This document shows, one piece after another, positions 16,318 through 25,983 of a DNA stretch of 64,000 nt. Positions within the stretch are counted from its first letter, which is position 1. Each line of letters starts with the position of its first letter. The stretch is from Microcella humidisoli (GTDB taxonomy: Bacteria > Actinomycetota > Actinomycetes > Actinomycetales > Microbacteriaceae). The notes under the pieces are model-generated. The model did not search any database and was not told where the DNA came from. It saw only the letters and a list, made by a program, of their open reading frames with translations. The translations under genes and the position numbers were made by a program. Location of the stretch: positions 992,001 to 1,056,000 of the forward strand of contig NZ_CP101497.1 in assembly GCF_024362325.1 (NCBI RefSeq). Direction: 5' to 3'.

Positions 16318-18351
16318 GTGAGACCCCTTCGCCCCCGCGACCTGCAGCAGCAGGACGCCGCGCTGCTCGGCGCCGTCGGCTTGATCCAGCGTTCTCGAGA
16401 TCTCTCGCGGCCCGCCTACATCGCCCTCATCGCGGCGCTCGCTCTGCTGACCTTCGGCCTCGGATTCGCGGCGCTGTACCTCACCCCCGCAGGCAGCAAC
16501 GCCGCGATCTGGTGGCCCGCGGCGGGCACGAGCGCCCTGCTGTATCTGCTCTACCGCGGACCCCGCTGGCAGGTGCTCGCGCTCGTCGGCGCCGTCGCCG
16601 CCCTCTCGAACGTCCTCATCGGGCGTCCGCTCGAGTTCGCCGCCTGGGCGGTCGTCGTCGTCGTCGTCGAGCTGCTCGTCTTCACCGCCGTGCTCGGCCC
16701 CCAGGGCCGATCGGCCATGCTCGCCAGCTCGCGCGGCCTGCTGCGCTTCATCGCCGCGGTCGTCTCGGCCTCGGTCGTTGTCGGGCTCATCGGCATGGTC
16801 TCATTCACCCTGCTCGTCGGTGCCGACCCCCTTGCGAGCTTCATCGCACTCGTGCCCTCGCACGTGTCAGCGCTGCTGCTCATCGTGCCGATCGCTCTCG
16901 TGCCCCTGCCGAAACCCGCCGCGCGGCAGCGCATCGAGCTTGTCGTGCAAGTCGCACTGACGACCCTCGTCACCCTCACCGTGTTCGCACCGTTCCAGAA
17001 CGAGGCCATCGGCGCCCTGCTCTTCCCCTTCTTCGGCTGGGCCGCGGTGCGCTTCCAACCGATCGTCGCGACGGTCGAGCTCGTGCTCCTCGGCGCCGTC
17101 GCCTCGGTGCTCACCGTGCTCGGCGGTGGTCCCTATGCGGGGCTCGAGGCGGGAGTGTCGGCCACGTTGCTCGTGCAGATCTACCTGCTCTCGATGGCGC
17201 TCACGATCCTGTTCATCATGGTCGTGCGCAGCGAGCGCGCCGAGCTGCGAGCGGAGAACGAACGGCGCGCGACGATGCTGCGCGGCGGCTTCGTCGGCTC
17301 GCAGGTCGGGTCGATGTTCGTGCGCGCGACGGCGGGCGCGAGCCCGAGCATCCTCGAGATCAACGACGTCGCGGCCGAACTGGTCGAGGCCGCGTGGTTC
17401 GATCCGTTCATCGACGCGTGGATCGTGAGCGGCACCGACGATCTGACGACCGAGGTGCTGCTCGCCGACGACCGCACGGTGCAGGTGCACGGCCGCCGCG
17501 TGCCCACTGCCGACGGTGACACCGTGCTGGGGCTGCAGCTCGTCGACATCAGCGACTTCGTCGCCGCGCAGCGGGCGATGGCCTCGGCGGTCGAGCGCGA
17601 GCGTCGCGTCGCCGACGAGCTGCGCGCCATCTCGCAGCAGAAGGACGACTTCGTGTCGGCGGTGAGCCACGAGCTGCGGACGCCGATCACGAGCATCGTG
17701 GGCTTCGCCGAAGAGCTGCACGAGACCGCCGCCGCCGAGCAGCGGCAGGCCTCGGAGATCATTCTGCGCAACGCATCCCGACTGACGGAGATGGTCGAAG
17801 AGCTGCTCGAGCTCGGTCGCATGACCGCGCCGAACCCCGTGCGCGAGTCGAGCAGCATCGATCTGACCGCGGTCGTCGGCGATGCCATCGCCGACCAGGC
17901 GGCGACGGCGCGCGACGCCCACGTCGCGGTCGAGACCGACCTGTGCCCCTCGCCGACCTTCGTCATGGGCAACGCGAACGCGCTCGGGCGCATCGCCACG
18001 AACCTGCTCGCGAACGCCATCAAGTTCACGCCCGCGGGGGGCGTTGTGCGCGTGACGACGGCGTGCGACGGCTCGACGGTGCTGCTCGTCATCGATGACT
18101 CCGGCCCCGGAATCAGTGACGACGACCGCCCGAGGGTGTTCGAGCGGTTCTTCCGCAGCGCCGACCCGGCCAAGCGTCAGACGCCCGGCACGGGTCTCGG
18201 GCTCTCGATCGTGAAATCGCTCGTCGAGCTGCTCGAGGGGCGCATCGACATCGAGCGCTCGTCACTCGGGGGCGCGCGCATGATCGTGACGCTACCGCGG
18301 TCTGCGGAGACGATCGAGTCGAGCGCGACCGCCGCGCCCGCTGCGGTCTAA
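16318..18351 (+). CDS. Membrane sensor histidine kinase, MASE1-like
   Basis: 677 residues. The N-terminal 300 residues hold about eight transmembrane helices with AAIWWPAAGTSAL, resembling MASE1 sensor domains. A degenerate PAS-like segment (about 320-420) and a short coiled coil follow. The HisKA domain has phospho-acceptor H451 in SAVSHELRTPITSI, and HATPase_c has GRIATNLLANAIKF, DSGPGI and GTGLGLSI. No response regulator gene is adjacent. It is clearly paralogous to the kinase at 34219-36264. GTG 16318 was chosen for its spacing to TAGTGT; longer in-frame starts exist. The signal is unknown. Confidence 0.88.
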   Translation: MRPLRPRDLQQQDAALLGAVGLIQRSRDLSRPAYIALIAALALLTFGLGFAALYLTPAGSNAAIWWPAAGTSALLYLLYRGPRWQVLALVGAVAALSNVLIGRPLEFAAWAVVVVVVELLVFTAVLGPQGRSAMLASSRGLLRFIAAVVSASVVVGLIGMVSFTLLVGADPLASFIALVPSHVSALLLIVPIALVPLPKPAARQRIELVVQVALTTLVTLTVFAPFQNEAIGALLFPFFGWAAVRFQPIVATVELVLLGAVASVLTVLGGGPYAGLEAGVSATLLVQIYLLSMALTILFIMVVRSERAELRAENERRATMLRGGFVGSQVGSMFVRATAGASPSILEINDVAAELVEAAWFDPFIDAWIVSGTDDLTTEVLLADDRTVQVHGRRVPTADGDTVLGLQLVDISDFVAAQRAMASAVERERRVADELRAISQQKDDFVSAVSHELRTPITSIVGFAEELHETAAAEQRQASEIILRNASRLTEMVEELLELGRMTAPNPVRESSSIDLTAVVGDAIADQAATARDAHVAVETDLCPSPTFVMGNANALGRIATNLLANAIKFTPAGGVVRVTTACDGSTVLLVIDDSGPGISDDDRPRVFERFFRSADPAKRQTPGTGLGLSIVKSLVELLEGRIDIERSSLGGARMIVTLPRSAETIESSATAAPAAV

Positions 18352-18358
18352 CTGCTGT

Positions 18359-18784
18359 CTAGCTGCGCCGCAGCGGCCGCCAGACGACGAGCTGGTTCGA
18401 CTTCTGGGCGCGCGTGCCGGCCTTGATCGACACGACCTCGCCCTCGACGCCGGCGGCGAAGACGCGCCGACCGGGGCGGGCGAGCAGCTCGTCGGCGAGC
18501 GCCGCCTCGAGCTCGTGCACGCGGGCCCGCAGGGCGACGACCTCGTTCTCGAGGTCGAGAATGCGGCGGATTCCCTCGAGGTTGAGCCCCTCGGCGCTGA
18601 GCCGGGCGATCTCTCGCAGCTGCACGACGTCACGCATCGAGTAGCGGCGGCTCTGCCCGGCCGTGCGCGTGGGCGAGACGAGGCCGAGCCGGTCGTACTG
18701 TCGCAGGGTCTGCGGGTGCATCCCCGCGAGCTCAGCGGCCACGGCGATCGCGAAGATCGGGCTGTGCTCGTCCATGACGGTCAT
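18359..18784 (-). CDS. hspR: Heat-shock repressor HspR (MerR family)
   Basis: A 141-residue MerR-type repressor. The winged helix has AVAAELAGMHPQTLRQYDRLGLVSPTRT followed by SRRYSMRDVVQLREI, typical of HspR. A coiled-coil helix (ENEVVALRARVHELEAAL) mediates dimerisation. HspR binds HAIR sites and is assisted by DnaK, forming a feedback loop. It is the last gene of dnaK-grpE-dnaJ-hspR. ATG 18784 has GGAGG three nt upstream. GTG 18811, overlapping the dnaJ stop, and ATG 18775 are alternatives. Confidence 0.92.
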   Translation of the reverse strand: MTVMDEHSPIFAIAVAAELAGMHPQTLRQYDRLGLVSPTRTAGQSRRYSMRDVVQLREIARLSAEGLNLEGIRRILDLENEVVALRARVHELEAALADELLARPGRRVFAAGVEGEVVSIKAGTRAQKSNQLVVWRPLRRS

Positions 18785-18807
18785 TGTCCTCCGATCACCA
18801 CCCGTCG

Positions 18808-19776
18808 TCACCCGCGAGCGCGGGCGATGAGCTCGTCACGCGGGTTCTCGGGCGGCAGCGCCGCGGCGAACTGCTCGAGGCGTTTCGCCGCCTCGGCCGA
18901 CAGGTGCGAGGGCACAGCGACCTGCACGGTCGCGAGCAGATCGCCCGTGCCCTTGGGCGTCGTCAGCCCTCGGCCCTTGACGCGCAGCACGCGCCCGCTC
19001 GGGGTGCCGGCCGCGACACGCAGCTTGACGGGGTCGCCGCCGAGCGTCGGCACCTCGATCGTGGCACCGAGGGCCGCTTCGACGAACGTGACGGGAACAT
19101 CCACTCGCAGATTCAGACCGTCGCGACTGAACACCGGATGCGGGCGCACCTGCACCGTCAGCACCAGATCACCGGCCTCGCCGCCGTCGCGGCTCGGCTC
19201 GCCCTTGCCGCGCAAGCGGATCTTCTGCCCGTCGGCGACCCCTGCGGGGATCTTGACCTGGATCGGTGTGCCCCCGCCGGGCCGCTCGAGCGTGACGGTG
19301 TCGCCATGCACCGCCGTGGCGAACTCGAGCCCGACGCTCGCGGTGTGATCGCGGCCCTTCGTGGGCGCGCCATACCGCCGGCCGGCCCCGGCCGCACCGG
19401 GCGCGCCGTTGCCGAACAGCCCTCCGAAGATGTCCTCGAACCCGCCGGGAGCCGTGCGGCGCCCGCCGGGGCCCCCGAACATGCCGCCGAACACGTCGTC
19501 GAAGCCGCCGGGCGCGCCGCCTGCCGTGAAGCGTGCGCCCGAGCCCATGGCCCGCATCTGGTCGTACTCCGCGCGCTGCGCGGGGTCGCTCAGCACCGAG
19601 TGAGCCTCGCTGATCTCCTTGAACCGCGCCTCGGCGGCTGCGTTCCCCGGGTTGGAGTCGGGGTGGTGCTGCCGCGCGAGCTTGCGATATGCCTTCTTGA
19701 GCTCAGCATCGGTGACGTCCTTCGTCACCCCCAGCACGGCGTAGAAGTCCTTGTCGAACCAGTCCTGACTGGCCAT
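18808..19776 (-). CDS. dnaJ: DnaJ/CbpA-type J-domain co-chaperone without zinc finger
   Basis: 322 residues. The J domain (about 8-75) has the HPD motif in ARQHHPDSNPG. A Gly/Phe-rich linker follows (about 80-145), then two beta-barrel client domains. The four CxxCxGxG zinc repeats of classical DnaJ are missing, so this is a type II, CbpA-like protein. It should stimulate DnaK ATPase and deliver clients. It lies 7 nt downstream of grpE. Confidence 0.92.
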   Translation of the reverse strand: MASQDWFDKDFYAVLGVTKDVTDAELKKAYRKLARQHHPDSNPGNAAAEARFKEISEAHSVLSDPAQRAEYDQMRAMGSGARFTAGGAPGGFDDVFGGMFGGPGGRRTAPGGFEDIFGGLFGNGAPGAAGAGRRYGAPTKGRDHTASVGLEFATAVHGDTVTLERPGGGTPIQVKIPAGVADGQKIRLRGKGEPSRDGGEAGDLVLTVQVRPHPVFSRDGLNLRVDVPVTFVEAALGATIEVPTLGGDPVKLRVAAGTPSGRVLRVKGRGLTTPKGTGDLLATVQVAVPSHLSAEAAKRLEQFAAALPPENPRDELIARARG

Positions 19777-19783
19777 GGATCAC

Positions 19784-20395
19784 CTAGCCCTGGGGGACGG
19801 AGACGGCCACCTTCGCCGGCCGCACGAGTCGGTCGCCGAGGGCGTAGCCGCCCTCGATGACGTCGGCAACGGTCTGCGTGGTCGCCTCGGCGCTCGGTAG
19901 CTGCACGATGGCCTCGTGGAACGCCGGGTCGAACGGCTCGCCGACCACACCGACCGATCGCAGGCCGTAGCGCTCGAACGACTGTCGCAGCTTCTGCGCG
20001 ACGAGCTCGAGGGGGCTGCCCTCGAGGTCGCCGTGCGCGGCCGCGCGATCGAGATCATCGATGGCGGGCAGCAGCGAGCGGATGACGTCGGCAATGACCG
20101 CCTCACGGTTGGCAGCGCGGTCGCGCTCCACCCGGGTGCGGAAGTTCGCCAGTTCAGCCTCGGCGCGGGCGGCGCGATCGCGATACTCCTCGATCTCGCG
20201 CTGCCCGGCCTCGGAGAGGATGTGGTCGATGTCGGCGTCGAGCGAGTTGCCGCTCTCCGACACCTCCACGTCGGCGTCCTCCGCCGCGACGAGGTCGTCG
20301 GCCGACTCCGCATCGGTCACGGCGCCGTCCTCGGCGAGCGGCTCGGCCTGCTCGTCGAACTCCTCCGGGCTGTCGTCGCGCTTCTTGGCCGCCAT
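19784..20395 (-). CDS. grpE: Nucleotide exchange factor GrpE
   Basis: A 203-residue cytoplasmic GrpE. The acidic N-terminal 55 residues are low complexity. A long coiled coil begins at EIEEYRDRAARAEAELANFRTR. The C-terminal four-strand head includes FDPAFHEAIVQLPS and VIEGGYALGDRLVRPAKVAV. It releases ADP from DnaK as a dimer. It starts two nt after the dnaK stop, and expression should follow HspR control. Confidence 0.95.
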   Translation of the reverse strand: MAAKKRDDSPEEFDEQAEPLAEDGAVTDAESADDLVAAEDADVEVSESGNSLDADIDHILSEAGQREIEEYRDRAARAEAELANFRTRVERDRAANREAVIADVIRSLLPAIDDLDRAAAHGDLEGSPLELVAQKLRQSFERYGLRSVGVVGEPFDPAFHEAIVQLPSAEATTQTVADVIEGGYALGDRLVRPAKVAVSVPQG

Positions 20396-20397
20396 GA

Positions 20398-22272
20398 CTA
20401 CTTCTGGTCCTTGCCGCCGTCAGCGCTCTTGTCGTCCTCGTCGTCGACGATCTCGGCGTCGACCACGTCCTCGTCGTTCGAGACCGGGGTCTCCTGGTCG
20501 TCCGAGGGCGTCGGCTCCATCTGCGACGCGGCGTAGATGGCTTCGCCGAGCTTCGTCTGCGAGGCGTTGAGGGCGTCGAACGCCGTCTTCACGGCCGCGT
20601 CGTCGTCGCCGGCGAGCGCCGTCTTGAGAGCATCCACATCGCCCTGCACTTCACCCTTGACGTCGTCAGGAAGCTTGTCCTCGTTCTCCTTGATGAGCTT
20701 CTCGATCGAGTAGACGAGCTGCTCGGAGTTGTTGCGCACCTCGGCCTTCTCGCGGCGCTCCTTGTCCTCGGCAGCGTGCTCCTCGGCCTCGCGCACCATG
20801 CGCTCGATGTCTTCCTTCGCGAGCGACGAGCCGCCCGTGATGGTCATCGACTGCTCCTTGCCGGTGCCCTTGTCCTTCGCCGAGACGTGCACGATGCCGT
20901 TCGCGTCGATGTCGAAGGTGACCTCGATCTGCGGGATGCCGCGCGGAGCGGGAGCGATGCCCGTGAGCTCGAACGTGCCGAGGTTCTTGTTGTCGCGCGT
21001 GAACTCGCGCTCGCCCTGGAAGACCTGGATGGCGACGGACGGCTGGTTGTCATCGGCCGTCGTGAAGGTCTCGCTGCGCTTGGTCGGAATCGCCGTGTTG
21101 CGCTCGATGAGCTTGGTCATGATGCCGCCCTTGGTCTCGATGCCGAGGCTCAGGGGGGTGACGTCGATGAGCAGAACATCCTTGCGCTCGCCCTTCAGCA
21201 CGCCGGCCTGGAGGGCCGCGCCCACGGCGACGACCTCGTCAGGGTTGACGCCCTTGTTGGGCTCACGGCCGCCCGTGAGCTTCTTGACGAGTTCGGTGAC
21301 GGCGGGCATGCGGGTCGAGCCGCCGACGAGCACGACGTGCGCGATGTCGCCGACCTTGACGCCCGCCTCGCGGATGACGTCTTCGAAGGGCTTCTTCGTG
21401 CGGTCGAGCAGGTCGCTCGTCAGCTCTTCGAACTTGGCGCGCGTGAGCGACTCGTCGAGGTTGGCGGGGCCGTTCTCGGTGAGCGAGAGGTACGGCAGCT
21501 GGATGTTCGTGCTCGTCGAGCTCGACAGCTCCTTCTTCGCCTGCTCGGCGGCCTCCTTGAGGCGCTGCTTGGCGATCTTGTCGTTGCTGACGTCGACGCC
21601 CGTCGACTCCTTGAAGCGCTTGGCGAGGTAGTCGACCACGCGAGCATCCCAGTCGTCGCCACCGAGACGGTTGTCGCCGGCGGTCGAGCGCACCTGGATG
21701 GTGCTGAAGTCGTCGTCTTTGCCCACCTCGAGCAGGCTGACGTCGAACGTGCCGCCACCGAGGTCGAAGACGAGGATGAGCTCGTCCTCCTTGCCCTTGT
21801 CGAGACCGTAGGCGAGCGCGGCCGCGGTGGGCTCGTTGATGATGCGCAGCACGTTCAGGCCCGCGATCTCGCCGGCCTCCTTCGTGGCCTGGCGCTCGGC
21901 GTCGTTGAAGTAGGCGGGCACCGTGATGACGGCGTCGGTGACGCTCTCGCCCAGGTACTGCTCCGCATCCCGCTTCAGCTTCGCCAGAATGCGCGCGCTG
22001 ATCTCCTGCGGGGTGTACTTCCTTTCGTCGATCTCCTGCTTCCAGTCGGTGCCCATGTGGCGCTTGACGCTCGCGATGGTGCGGTCGACGTTGGTGACGG
22101 CCTGGCGCTTCGCGGTCTCGCCGACGAGCACCTCGCCATCCTTCGTGAAGGCCACGACCGAGGGGGTCGTGCGGAAGCCTTCCGCGTTGGCGATGACGGT
22201 GGGTTCTCCACCCTCGAGAACGGAGACGACGGAGTTGGTGGTTCCGAGGTCGATGCCGACGGCACGAGCCAT
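20398..22272 (-). CDS. dnaK: Chaperone DnaK (Hsp70)
   Basis: A 624-residue Hsp70. The ATPase domain starts [18 protein letters not shown] and contains [16 protein letters not shown] and [12 protein letters not shown]. The substrate domain has [14 protein letters not shown], and the acidic tail ends with repeated Glu and Asp. It folds and protects proteins and corepresses with HspR. AAGGAG lies 8 nt before the ATG. A HAIR operator lies at 22321-22341. Confidence 0.98.
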   Translation of the reverse strand: MARAVGIDLGTTNSVVSVLEGGEPTVIANAEGFRTTPSVVAFTKDGEVLVGETAKRQAVTNVDRTIASVKRHMGTDWKQEIDERKYTPQEISARILAKLKRDAEQYLGESVTDAVITVPAYFNDAERQATKEAGEIAGLNVLRIINEPTAAALAYGLDKGKEDELILVFDLGGGTFDVSLLEVGKDDDFSTIQVRSTAGDNRLGGDDWDARVVDYLAKRFKESTGVDVSNDKIAKQRLKEAAEQAKKELSSSTSTNIQLPYLSLTENGPANLDESLTRAKFEELTSDLLDRTKKPFEDVIREAGVKVGDIAHVVLVGGSTRMPAVTELVKKLTGGREPNKGVNPDEVVAVGAALQAGVLKGERKDVLLIDVTPLSLGIETKGGIMTKLIERNTAIPTKRSETFTTADDNQPSVAIQVFQGEREFTRDNKNLGTFELTGIAPAPRGIPQIEVTFDIDANGIVHVSAKDKGTGKEQSMTITGGSSLAKEDIERMVREAEEHAAEDKERREKAEVRNNSEQLVYSIEKLIKENEDKLPDDVKGEVQGDVDALKTALAGDDDAAVKTAFDALNASQTKLGEAIYAASQMEPTPSDDQETPVSNDEDVVDAEIVDDEDDKSADGGKDQK

Positions 22273-22320
22273 GGTGGTGCTCCTTCTGGTTCAGTACTGC
22301 GAAGTCTGCAGGCGCGAAAG

Positions 22321-22341
22321 GTTGAGTCGCGATGTATCAAG
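22321..22341 (-). promoter_or_regulatory. HAIR operator upstream of dnaK
   Basis: On the minus strand CTTGATA-N7-ACTCAAC matches CTTGAGT-N7-ACTCAAG at 11 of 14 positions. It lies 49-69 nt upstream of the dnaK ATG, where HspR would cover the promoter. Confidence 0.78.
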
Positions 22342-22468
22342 TTTGAGATTCGGGATGCCCGCTGTCAAGTCGAGCGGGGCAAACCTGCGTCGCTCTGGCT
22401 CAACTCTCAGGATCGGTTTCTCGGTACGGTGGAGCGGAGGCAACGATGCCTCACGAAAGGAGTCACCG

Positions 22469-23050
22469 ATGACCACCCCATCCACCCCCGCCACGACCGG
22501 CGCCACGACCCCATGGTGGCAGCGCCTCGGCTCGCTCTCGGTCGCCGCACTCGTGCTCGTGGCCACCAACGGGCTGTACATGCTGCTCGTCGCCTTCGGG
22601 AACATCACCGATTACGACACCAACTACGCCTTCGTCGAACGAGTGCTCGCGATGGACACCACGAACTTCGGTCAGGGCCAAGACGTCAATCTCGACCCCG
22701 ACATCATGTGGCGCGCCATCGACAACCCCGTGCTGGCCAACGTCGGCTACATCGGCCTGATCATCGCCGAGGCGCTCGCCGGCATCGTGCTGCTGATCGC
22801 TGTCGTCGCCTGGGTGCGCGCGATGCGCGGCTCGGTCTCGTTCGCCGCGGCTCGCTCGCTCGCGACCCTCGGTCTGATCCTCGTGATCCTGGTCTTCTTC
22901 ACGGCCTTCATCACGGTCGGCGGCGAGTGGTTCAACATGTGGCGCTCGGTCGACTGGAACGGCCTCGACCCGGCCTTGCAGAACGCGGTGCTCGCGATCC
23001 TGACCCTTGTCGTGGTGCACATGGTGCGTGACGAGACGTCGGCCGAGTAG
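22469..23050 (+). CDS. DUF2165 family small membrane protein
   Basis: A 193-residue protein with four transmembrane helices. It has GNITDYDTNYAFVERVLAMDT after helix 1 and GGEWFNMWRSVDWNGLDPA before helix 4, both matching the DUF2165 pattern as recalled. The function is unknown. AAAGGAG lies 5 nt before ATG 22469, and a TACGGT box about 45 nt upstream may be its -10. A strong hairpin terminator follows. Confidence 0.82.
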   Translation: MTTPSTPATTGATTPWWQRLGSLSVAALVLVATNGLYMLLVAFGNITDYDTNYAFVERVLAMDTTNFGQGQDVNLDPDIMWRAIDNPVLANVGYIGLIIAEALAGIVLLIAVVAWVRAMRGSVSFAAARSLATLGLILVILVFFTAFITVGGEWFNMWRSVDWNGLDPALQNAVLAILTLVVVHMVRDETSAE

Positions 23051-23060
23051 CACAGCACCA

Positions 23061-23090
23061 ACGGGGGTGCGGGCTCGCCCGCACCCCCGT
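23061..23090 (+). terminator. Strong stem-loop after the DUF2165 gene
   Basis: A 13-bp perfect stem (ACGGGGGTGCGGG with CCCGCACCCCCGT) and a CTCG tetraloop, 10 nt behind the stop. There is no U-tract. Confidence 0.6.
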
Positions 23091-23148
23091 CATCCGCACC
23101 AGCGAAACCGACGCCGTTTCGCGCTACCTCGTGTTTACCCCTGCGGGG

Positions 23149-23154
23149 TAGCGT
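23149..23154 (+). promoter_or_regulatory. -10 element of the MFS transporter gene
   Basis: TAGCGT, then six nt (GAGCGC) and ATG 23161, so the mRNA is probably leaderless. No clear -35 box. Confidence 0.45.
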
Positions 23155-23160
23155 GAGCGC

Positions 23161-24624
23161 ATGACAGAGAACCCGTCCGACAACGGAGTCGGATCCACTC
23201 CTGAGCACCCGCACGTCGATGAACTCGGAGTGCAGGCACCACCGACCATCGCGCGAACAGGGGCCGTTGCCGCAGCGGGAGTCGAGCTCGCTGAGAAGGT
23301 CGTGCCGCGCAAGCAGGTGTGGTCGTGGGCGCTGTGGGACTGGGCGACGCAGCCGTTCAACACGGTCATCGTCACTTTCATCTTCACGGCCCTGTACTTG
23401 ACCACCGAAGCGTTCCTTCCCGCAGACATCGTGGCGCTCGGCGAGGATGATCCCGCGTTCATCGCCGCACTCGACGGCTTGAGCGCTGGCCTGGGACTCG
23501 GCCTCGGGTTTGCGGGAATCGCGATCGCGCTCGTCGCTCCCGTACTCGGCCAGATCAGTGACGCGACTGGGCGGCGCAAGCTCTGGCTCGGAATCTCAAC
23601 GGCCCTGCTCGTTGCCTGCACGGCGCTGCTCTTCTTCGTCGAGGCCGACCCCGGCTTCTTCTGGCTGGGGGTCTCGCTGATCGCGATCGGCTCGATCTTC
23701 AGCGAGATCGCCGGCGTCAACTACAACGCGATGCTCGTGCAGGTCTCGACCCCCAAGACGATCGGACGCGTCAGCGGCCTCGGGTGGGGCTTCGGCTACC
23801 TGGGCGGAATCGTCGCGCTCATCATCGTCGTGATCGCCTACTTCTTCGAGTGGTTCGGGCTTCCGGAAGACGGCGGCCTGCCCTTCCGCGTCGTGGCGTT
23901 GGGGTGCGCGCTCTGGACGGTCGTGTTCTCGATCGCCATCTTCCGCAACGTGCCTGAGGTGCCACCGCTGCCCGGCCGCGTGCGCGTCGGGTTCTTCCGC
24001 GCGTACGTCGAGGTCGCCAAGCAGATCGGCCGTATCTTCCGCGACAGCCGCCAGACGTTCTGGTTCTTGCTCGCGTCGGCGGTGTACCGCGACGGCCTGG
24101 CTGGGGTGTTCACGTTCGGAGCAGTGCTCGCGAGCGTGGCTTTCGGGTTCGAGTTCCTCGAGGTCGTTGCCTTCGGCATCGGGGCGAACCTCATCGCCGG
24201 AGTCTCGACCATCATCGCGGGTCGATTCGACGACCGGTTCGGTGCGCGGGCCGTCATCATCTTCGCGCTGGCCGGGCTCGTGGTCTCGGGCGTGGCGGTG
24301 TTCCTGCTTTCCGAGCAGGGCAAGATCGTGTTCTGGATCTTCGGGCTCGCGTTAACCGCTTTCGTCGGCCCTGTCCAGGCGGCGAGTCGCTCACTGCTGG
24401 CACGTGTCACGCCCGCCGGGCGCGAGGCCGAGATCTTCGGCCTCTACGCGACAACCGGCCGAGCCGCCAGCCCGCTCTCACCGCTTCTCTGGGCCGGCTT
24501 CATCGCCTGGTTCGGCGGCACCATCTTCGGCGTGCTGGGCATCGTCGTGATTATCGCCATCGGCCTCGTTCTCATGCTGTTCGTGAAGCCAGGCGAGCAC
24601 GAGCAGCTCGGAGCCCGCGACTAG
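23161..24624 (+). CDS. MFS transporter, Atg22/UMF1-like
   Basis: A 487-residue protein with about 12 transmembrane helices. WSWALWDWATQPFNTVIVTFIF at the first helix is characteristic of the Atg22-like (UMF1) major facilitator group. A soluble N-terminus of about 50 residues precedes it. Eukaryotic Atg22 exports amino acids from vacuoles; bacterial substrates are unknown. Codon choice is a little less GC-biased than in neighbours. Its TAG overlaps by 4 nt (CTAG) the stop of the convergent AAA+ gene. Confidence 0.85.
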   Translation: MTENPSDNGVGSTPEHPHVDELGVQAPPTIARTGAVAAAGVELAEKVVPRKQVWSWALWDWATQPFNTVIVTFIFTALYLTTEAFLPADIVALGEDDPAFIAALDGLSAGLGLGLGFAGIAIALVAPVLGQISDATGRRKLWLGISTALLVACTALLFFVEADPGFFWLGVSLIAIGSIFSEIAGVNYNAMLVQVSTPKTIGRVSGLGWGFGYLGGIVALIIVVIAYFFEWFGLPEDGGLPFRVVALGCALWTVVFSIAIFRNVPEVPPLPGRVRVGFFRAYVEVAKQIGRIFRDSRQTFWFLLASAVYRDGLAGVFTFGAVLASVAFGFEFLEVVAFGIGANLIAGVSTIIAGRFDDRFGARAVIIFALAGLVVSGVAVFLLSEQGKIVFWIFGLALTAFVGPVQAASRSLLARVTPAGREAEIFGLYATTGRAASPLSPLLWAGFIAWFGGTIFGVLGIVVIIAIGLVLMLFVKPGEHEQLGARD

Positions 24625-25904
24625 GTGCGGGCGAGGGCCGCGATGTCCTCGCGGAACTCGCTCGCGACCTCGGGCGACACGGTCGCGCGCGTGCGGGCGA
24701 TCGCCGTGAGGTAGTCGTCGGTCGAGGGGCCGCGGATGCCCGCACCCGGTGCCCCGAAGACCGACTGCTCGAGTGCCGCCTGCGAGGCCGATCGCGCCGC
24801 GAACTCGATGTCGGCCGGCGAGTAGCCGTCGCTGCTCGCCACGAGCTGCGCGAGGTCGACCTCGCCTTCGACCGAGTCGGGGATGTACCGCGACCAGATC
24901 GCCGCCCGCGCCGCGGCATCCGGCAGCCCGATCGGGATGACGTAGTCGAAGCGGCCATGGCGCAGGAAGGCGTCGTCGAGGGCGCGGATGAAGTTCGTCG
25001 CGCAGATCAGGAGCCGGCCCGGAGCATCCCGGAAGGCCGGGATGATCTTGAGCAGCTCGTTCGTGACGCCTTGCATGGCCGAGGGCGGCTCGCCGCCGCG
25101 CTGGGCCGCGATCTCCTCCACCTCGTCAATGAAGACGATGACGTGGTCGAGCTCAGCGATCGTCGCGAAGGTCTCGCGCAGCCCGCCCGCGAGGCCCTGC
25201 GGCCCGTGCGCCAGGCGCGACGGGAACACCTCGACGAAGGGCCACTGCAGGCGCGAGGCGACCGCCTTGGCAAACGTCGTCTTGCCGGTGCCGGGCGGGC
25301 CGAACAAGACGATCGACCGCGGGGGTTCGACGCCGAACTGCTCGGCGAGCGCCGGGTCGGCGAGCGGCAGCACGAGTCGCCGCTCCAGCAGCTCCTTCTC
25401 GGCCTGCATGCCGGCGATCGAACCCCACAGATCGCGGGGCAGGATGCGCCCGCCGAGCTCGCGCAGCGCCGTCAGCTCGCGCTGCTTCACGGGGATCTCG
25501 CGCTCGAAGTAGCTCAGATGCGCTCGGTCCTGGAACCCGGCCTTCGTGAGCGCGCCGTGCTGCTGCTGCGCATCGGGCACGAGGATCGACAGCCGCGTGA
25601 GGCCCTGGGGCGCCATGCGCTGCTCGAGCGCGGCGAGCAGCGAGCCCGCGATGCCCGCGCCGCGCGCGGCGGCCGTGACGGCGAGGAAGACGATCCATCC
25701 CTGGTCATGGGCCGCGCGCGCCACCGCGACGCCGACCACGTGCTCGTCGTGCAGCGCGACGACCGCGTGGTCCTTCTCGCACGAGGCGAGCACCTCGGCG
25801 AGCGCGTAGACGGGCTCGACGCCCTCGTGGCGCACCTCGTCCCACAGGCGCAGGATGGCATCCATGTCGGAGGGCTGGTAGTCGCGCAGGCGGACGGTGC
25901 TCAT
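24621..25904 (-). CDS. GNAT acetyltransferase - AAA+ ATPase fusion
   Basis: 427 residues. Residues 4-135 form a GNAT domain: acetyl-CoA motif A at VFLAVTAAARGAGIAGSLL, with the R/Q-x-x-G-x-G/A pattern at about 81-86. Residues about 160-427 form an AAA+ domain: Walker A GPPGTGKT (202-209), Walker B VIVFIDEVEEIA, sensor 1 LLICATNF, arginine finger region RHGRFDY. The C-terminal lid resembles FtsH/spastin-type ATPases. No protease motif is present. It may couple acetylation of a protein or small molecule to ATP-driven remodelling. The function is unknown and no partner gene is adjacent. Confidence 0.85.
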   Translation of the reverse strand: MSTVRLRDYQPSDMDAILRLWDEVRHEGVEPVYALAEVLASCEKDHAVVALHDEHVVGVAVARAAHDQGWIVFLAVTAAARGAGIAGSLLAALEQRMAPQGLTRLSILVPDAQQQHGALTKAGFQDRAHLSYFEREIPVKQRELTALRELGGRILPRDLWGSIAGMQAEKELLERRLVLPLADPALAEQFGVEPPRSIVLFGPPGTGKTTFAKAVASRLQWPFVEVFPSRLAHGPQGLAGGLRETFATIAELDHVIVFIDEVEEIAAQRGGEPPSAMQGVTNELLKIIPAFRDAPGRLLICATNFIRALDDAFLRHGRFDYVIPIGLPDAAARAAIWSRYIPDSVEGEVDLAQLVASSDGYSPADIEFAARSASQAALEQSVFGAPGAGIRGPSTDDYLTAIARTRATVSPEVASEFREDIAALART

Positions 25905-25983
25905 GCCGCATCGTCGCAACCGCCGCCGTGAATCCGTCTCGCCCCGGCTGGGACTCTGCCGCACGCCGGGTGAACGGCTCGTG

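Noticed and set aside
20776..23031. Long plus-strand open frame across dnaK
   Set aside because: It is antisense to dnaK and has low-complexity Asp/Glu/Arg composition typical of shadow frames.
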